Shown: in pieces, positions 59,952 to 64,000 of the stretch
Position numbering within the stretch: the stretch's first letter is position 1
How the letters are laid out: each line of letters opens with the position of its first letter
Source of the DNA: Paraspadella gotoi
Lineage: Eukaryota > Chaetognatha
Direction of reading: 5' to 3'
Assembly: GCA_051294375.1 (NCBI GenBank)
Contig: CM119267.1
Span: 10,787,045-10,851,044 of the forward strand
DNA length: 64,000 nucleotides
Translations under genes and position numbers: made by a program
Notes under the pieces: model-generated
Told to the model about the DNA's origin: nothing
Databases searched by the model: none
Seen by the model: only the letters and a program-made list of their open reading frames with translations

Positions 59952-62900
59952 TCACAAGTGCTTGGATTTCATTGGCGAAGTAACAAGATGAAGAATGGAG
60001 GCGATAGAAGGCGATTTGGTCGGAGTCTTGATGGGTGAGAACATAACCGGCGACATTGTCCCGACGACGCGCTTAGCTGGAGATAAAAAGTCGCCGCCGA
60101 CTGGCGGCGACTTAAGCGGAGCATTGACGGACGGTTTGGGCGAAAAAGTTGAGGGCGATCGGTCCGTGCCCCAGAGATTATTCAAACGCAGAGCTTTCGA
60201 AGGAGGGGATGCCAAATTGGAGCGAGACTCGACTTTTGCTCGTTTCGTTGGCGTCATGAACAAATCCGGTGACCCCGGGGGACTGAGCTCTCGCTTTCTC
60301 GAGGCCTTAACTGGTGAAGAGTCGTCGAAAAGAGAGTTGACCACCGAGTTTGTCTTCGAGGGATGAAGCCCGAATCGAGGCTTTATGCGTCGCCATTTGT
60401 CGAATCCTGCGTCGGTATTGTCCGCCGTCTTCTCCGTCGATCTCGTTCGGAAACCGTTTTCGTCAGTGAAAGAAGAAATTTCTTTCACGCCGAGCAATTT
60501 TTCCAGCGATTTCGAGGAAATGTTTTTCAATTCCTTGCTGCTTTCAAAGACGTCATCTTCCAGAGATGTGGTGGCGTTCGATGTGCCCAGAGAGAGGGTC
60601 GTAGAATCAGCGAACAACCTTCGCGAGCTGGATACCGGAGATTCTGAATCAAACAGGGATCGAGATAGAGATCGATCGGAGTCATCCCCGTTCCCTGCGC
60701 CGCGGGATGAGGTTGCCAACGGGCCTTCGAAAAGTCTGCGTTTCCGACCGCCGATTCGGTCTGCCAAATCGCGCGATTGGAGGTATTTGTCGAAATTACG
60801 AGAATTCTTGTCGGAATCGTGCGTGTAGAACGATCGCCGTCGGACCAGCGAAGACGCTCGAGTGGCTGGACTATCTTTCTCCACTTTGTCTACTTGGTCA
60901 CCGGGTACGGTGGTCTTCAATTTCAGACGGCATACACTGTCGTTTGGGGGCGTATCTGCCGTTGATCTGCTCTTAATAGGGGATTCGACAATGACCATCT
61001 CGGCGAGAAAATTCTGCGCCTCCTCCTGAGTGGCGCCGTCTCTTTCAATCATGCGACGCCGGAGGATGGTCAATCTCTCGTTCATCGGCATCTGCTTGTG
61101 ATTTGGGGTCTCGGTGACTGTTCTGTCCTTCAACACTCTCTGATTAGCTTTGGGAGGTGTTTGAGGTATGGTTTGACCCTCGGTGAATGTACGGTTCAGT
61201 CGCTTTCCCTTACGACCAGAACCGTGAGTTCCAGGAGAAGGAAGTATCCTCTTTGAAGAAGAAACGACGGCGTTTTGATCCTCAAATAAATTACGACGCA
61301 CTTTTTTTGTGGCCGAGTCGGGACAAAGAGCGGAAGCTGTTCTCTCGATGATGCAAGATTGTGACAAAGACTTAGAAGGCGTTCTTTTCTCCACCCGCGA
61401 AGGCTTTCGCTTTTTATCCCCTTTCTTCTGTGCTGGAACGACGATCTGTCGCTGACTCGACTGCTGCATCGAACTATGTCGAGTAAAAGTCGTCTTGGAG
61501 GACCCCTGAGACAAGTTACTAGCGTTTGAGACGTAGCTGCCGGCGACGCTTCCTTGGAGCGAAAGAAGCGCAGAGATGGAAGGGTTGGAATCATAGGCAA
61601 GCAGGTCATTGTCTTGCCACTGCTTAAGACGAGAGCTCAACTCGTCGTCAGAATCGGAATCGGCGGGAGCCTTAGGTTCGTCCTCTTCCTCGGTCAAAAC
61701 TACAAGTATATCAGGCAGTGGCTGGAATAAAAGTTCGTGTACGGCGATCAGCAGTCGGGGCGACAAATGTAAGAAGTTAGTTAGCAGAAACTCATTGAGT
61801 AAATGCTTGAGGTAGTTGGGGTCCCTGTTGCGAAGAAAATCAACAATTTCCTCGGCGAGATCTATTCTATTTTTAGTCGAAGGATAAAGCGATTCAGATT
61901 CGAGACGCAGCACAACCTGAGCCTCGAACTCTCGGGATTTCTTTGCGAGATTTACGTCGTCGAATTTTCCTGCGTACTTTGTACGCAAATCTGTTTTGGA
62001 CTTGATAAAGTTTCTTTCAACGAAACCCAACGTCGCTGTATCCGAAGACGCTGACCCAGAAAGAAATTTAAAAAAACGCGAACTGCCGTTGAACAAGGCT
62101 TGTATGGTGCACAACATCTTGTTGCAGGCATCAACGTCAAAGGTTTGCCATGTCTCGGGTGAAGCTTCTTCCAAGAACACGTCATATGTCGAGCGCATAA
62201 CGATCAACAAGCTTTCCTCGTCATTAATGCCAATCGTCTCGATGGTTTCGGTTTCCGAACAATTGTAGAGTCGCATTCTGCGCAATCTCAACGCTTCCCG
62301 CTTTTGCTTCGCTTCCTTCGCCGGGGATAGCGCTTGAGAAGAGCTGGGCGAACCAGCGCCAGCAGTGAACGAATTATTTCTCGCCTTCGCAAACTCGTCT
62401 CCTTCCTTGCTCTTCCTTCTGCCTTCTTCCAATAACAAAAGGCTCCGGTCGATGCCCGACGAAGCTCGACGATGCATCGATCTATTCAGCGATCGACGAC
62501 TTTCGTCGATGCCCTTAAACATACGTTTCTTGGCCGCCAGTTGGGCCGGAGTTAGGGGAAGGAACGTACGCGGTTTGGAGACATCGTTCAGACGTTCGCG
62601 AAGGCGAGAGAGCGTCGAGGGAAGATTTATTGCGGAGGATTCGAAGGCGACAGAGCGGGACAGGTCGTCTTGGAGAGTTGGTCGTTTTCGTGTAGGAAAG
62701 ATGAGCGCCGATGACTTGACAGGACAAAGAAGGCCCAGATAGTCGTCATATTCGAGCAGAAGGGCGGCCCCCTTTTCCTTCAAAGTAGCTATCAGAGAAA
62801 GAAAATCGTCGCTATTCGACACGCATAGTAGCGAGCGCGAACAGTCCAAAGCGCTCAAGTCAAACGCTGATCCGGTAAGCAATCCTTTGGACACGAACTT

Positions 62901-63776
62901 CGTACTTTTGTAGCAGTCTTCTGTGGAAACGCTTTGAAGTTCCACCTTGGCCCTAACATTTCCCAATACGAGGAAGCCTTCCCAACTTTGCCATTTTTTT
63001 CCTCTCAACGCTTCAGCCAGGACGGAAAATCCTTGGGTTTTTAAAGACGTCGACCTGATAATCGAACCTCCAACCAACGGGAAAATATTGGCGAAATTCG
63101 GAGCGATACTCGTCGGCACAGAGTGGATCCACGAGACGGCGCAACCAATTTGGTCCTTATAGAGACTTGCAACGAGCGGCGGAAACAAGGATCGAAAAAA
63201 CGATTGAGCGAGTTGGTATGAAGATGTCTCGGCCGCGGCGCCCATGAAATCTTGGAGTTGCTCTTTCGTCGAAGGAGCGTCACCCACAAGAAACAAAAAG
63301 TTGTGCACGTATTGCGTATCGGCTGTTTTACGTCCTCCGCCGCCACTGCCGCCACCGCAACCGCCGGCAAGGCGTTTGGGGACCGAAATTTCGCGGCGCG
63401 ATTCGTCAGATTTACGCCAGGGAAAATCATGACCGATCTCTTTGAGAAGAATTTGATAAACGGCCGAAAGAGACGACGTCGAACGAGGGAGATCTTTGTC
63501 CGTTTCGCATTTGGCGGCAAAATCTTCCTCGAAGCGTTTGAAGATTTTCAAGTTGAACTCGAAAAACTCCCGACGTTTGAGGTGAGTTTTCCAGTGACGG
63601 CTGCGGAAGAAGAGGTAACCGAACTCTACGAAAGGAGTTGTATCGGAGGAGGCGGGAAGACTCTGGGAGAGGCAGGACAAAACCTTCAAGACACAGTCGC
63701 TGATCACAGTGACAGAGTCGGGAGAAACAGAGTCGCAGTCGATGGCGAAAACCGCCTGGAGTCGATTCTCCTCCAT
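59952..63776 (-). CDS. TICRR: Treslin/TICRR replication-initiation factor
   Basis: Treslin (Sld3 counterpart) loads CDC45 at licensed origins when CDK phosphorylation lets it bind TopBP1. The 1274-residue protein is encoded by one exon; human Treslin is about 1900. Recognisable order: an N-terminal folded region (MEENRLQAVFAIDCDSVS...), a middle helical Sld3-type region (about 510-690; FDVDACNKMLCTIQALFNGSSRFFKF, FEAQVVLRLE), then a long disordered tail. The tail keeps KKVRRNLFEDQ, TETPNHKQ (Thr890) and VESPIK (Ser932). The last two correspond to the CDK-site pair of vertebrate Treslin (AETPVHKQ and EESPEK) that docks TopBP1. Many further SP/TP sites lie in the last 250 residues. Assignment rests mainly on these tail motifs and general architecture. 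A T-rich acceptor-like site (TTGCTTTTTAAATAG) lies 43 nt before the ATG. Confidence 0.88.
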   Translation of the reverse strand: MEENRLQAVFAIDCDSVSPDSVTVISDCVLKVLSCLSQSLPASSDTTPFVEFGYLFFRSRHWKTHLKRREFFEFNLKIFKRFEEDFAAKCETDKDLPRSTSSLSAVYQILLKEIGHDFPWRKSDESRREISVPKRLAGGCGGGSGGGGRKTADTQYVHNFLFLVGDAPSTKEQLQDFMGAAAETSSYQLAQSFFRSLFPPLVASLYKDQIGCAVSWIHSVPTSIAPNFANIFPLVGGSIIRSTSLKTQGFSVLAEALRGKKWQSWEGFLVLGNVRAKVELQSVSTEDCYKSTKFVSKGLLTGSAFDLSALDCSRSLLCVSNSDDFLSLIATLKEKGAALLLEYDDYLGLLCPVKSSALIFPTRKRPTLQDDLSRSVAFESSAINLPSTLSRLRERLNDVSKPRTFLPLTPAQLAAKKRMFKGIDESRRSLNRSMHRRASSGIDRSLLLLEEGRRKSKEGDEFAKARNNSFTAGAGSPSSSQALSPAKEAKQKREALRLRRMRLYNCSETETIETIGINDEESLLIVMRSTYDVFLEEASPETWQTFDVDACNKMLCTIQALFNGSSRFFKFLSGSASSDTATLGFVERNFIKSKTDLRTKYAGKFDDVNLAKKSREFEAQVVLRLESESLYPSTKNRIDLAEEIVDFLRNRDPNYLKHLLNEFLLTNFLHLSPRLLIAVHELLFQPLPDILVVLTEEEDEPKAPADSDSDDELSSRLKQWQDNDLLAYDSNPSISALLSLQGSVAGSYVSNASNLSQGSSKTTFTRHSSMQQSSQRQIVVPAQKKGDKKRKPSRVEKRTPSKSLSQSCIIERTASALCPDSATKKVRRNLFEDQNAVVSSSKRILPSPGTHGSGRKGKRLNRTFTEGQTIPQTPPKANQRVLKDRTVTETPNHKQMPMNERLTILRRRMIERDGATQEEAQNFLAEMVIVESPIKSRSTADTPPNDSVCRLKLKTTVPGDQVDKVEKDSPATRASSLVRRRSFYTHDSDKNSRNFDKYLQSRDLADRIGGRKRRLFEGPLATSSRGAGNGDDSDRSLSRSLFDSESPVSSSRRLFADSTTLSLGTSNATTSLEDDVFESSKELKNISSKSLEKLLGVKEISSFTDENGFRTRSTEKTADNTDAGFDKWRRIKPRFGLHPSKTNSVVNSLFDDSSPVKASRKRELSPPGSPDLFMTPTKRAKVESRSNLASPPSKALRLNNLWGTDRSPSTFSPKPSVNAPLKSPPVGGDFLSPAKRVVGTMSPVMFSPIKTPTKSPSIASILHLVTSPMKSKHL

Positions 63777-64000
63777 TTCTATGGGTCCAAGTGAACATCC
63801 ATTTCATCTTTATCATAGCCTATTTAAAAAGCAAAAACAATGTTCACTTTCAATTTCAACCTTTCAATAAGTAAGCAGAAAATATTGACAAAACTATCAC
63901 GATGTGACTGTCAGAACTTTTTTAAAAAACGAAATAAATTTTTTTTGGAGTTAGAATGAATATTAAGTCCTTGGACAAAGAGTATGTAAGTCTTTAAATA
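63777..64000. other. sequence upstream of TICRR
   Basis: Contains the acceptor-like site at about 63820. No further gene is visible before the window ends, so whether another co-oriented gene lies upstream cannot be judged. Confidence 0.4.

Overview
The window is nuclear DNA from an animal. It carries a Pax2/5/8-class gene, spliceosomal introns with GT..AG ends, and metazoan housekeeping genes such as SNAP29, an ADAR with Z-DNA-binding domains, Treslin and Gemin6. I cannot fix the lineage from sequence alone. The noncoding DNA is AT-rich and full of short inverted-repeat elements, tRNA-derived SINE-like fragments and (GA)n microsatellites. There is one assembly gap of 10 N at 6129-6138.

Layout. 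From 1 to about 32.6 kb the window is gene-poor. The only confident gene there is an intronless Pax2/5/8-type gene on the + strand (7533-9383), followed by roughly 23 kb of noncoding DNA with MITE-like elements, SINE-like pieces and purine-rich tracts. From 32.6 kb to 63.8 kb the picture reverses: 15 protein genes lie on the minus strand, all in the same orientation, most separated by only 60-400 bp. In transcription order they are TICRR/Treslin, ADAR, FBXO7, an unnamed protein with a transposase-like helix-turn-helix, NCBP1, SNAP29, then a 2.07 kb gap, RPE, SUGT1, DDX1, MRPL14, GEMIN6, PSMB3, a TGN38/TGOLN2-like protein, PMPCA and POLR2L/RPB10. I rebuilt the exons by hand, requiring GT..AG ends, reading-frame continuity and agreement with the protein families. 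One intron is GC..AG.

How the genes relate. They share no pathway; they cover DNA replication, RNA editing, cap binding, the proteasome, the mitoribosome, protein import, vesicle fusion and the pentose phosphate pathway. What they share is arrangement. Intergenic gaps are as short as 63 and 74 bp, the shortest gaps lack AATAAA, and a T-rich 3' splice-acceptor-like site stands 6-60 nt upstream of the start codon of 11 of the 15 genes. This is the pattern expected of operons resolved by spliced-leader trans-splicing, as known in nematodes, tunicates, chaetognaths, rotifers, some crustaceans and glass sponges. I propose it as inference.

Most unusual proteins: an ADAR with three complete Z-DNA/Z-RNA-binding domains but only one dsRBD; an intronless Pax2/5/8 that keeps a near full-length homeodomain lacking the invariant recognition-helix asparagine; a DDX1 whose DEAD box reads DECD; and a Treslin homologue that keeps the two CDK/TopBP1-docking motifs.
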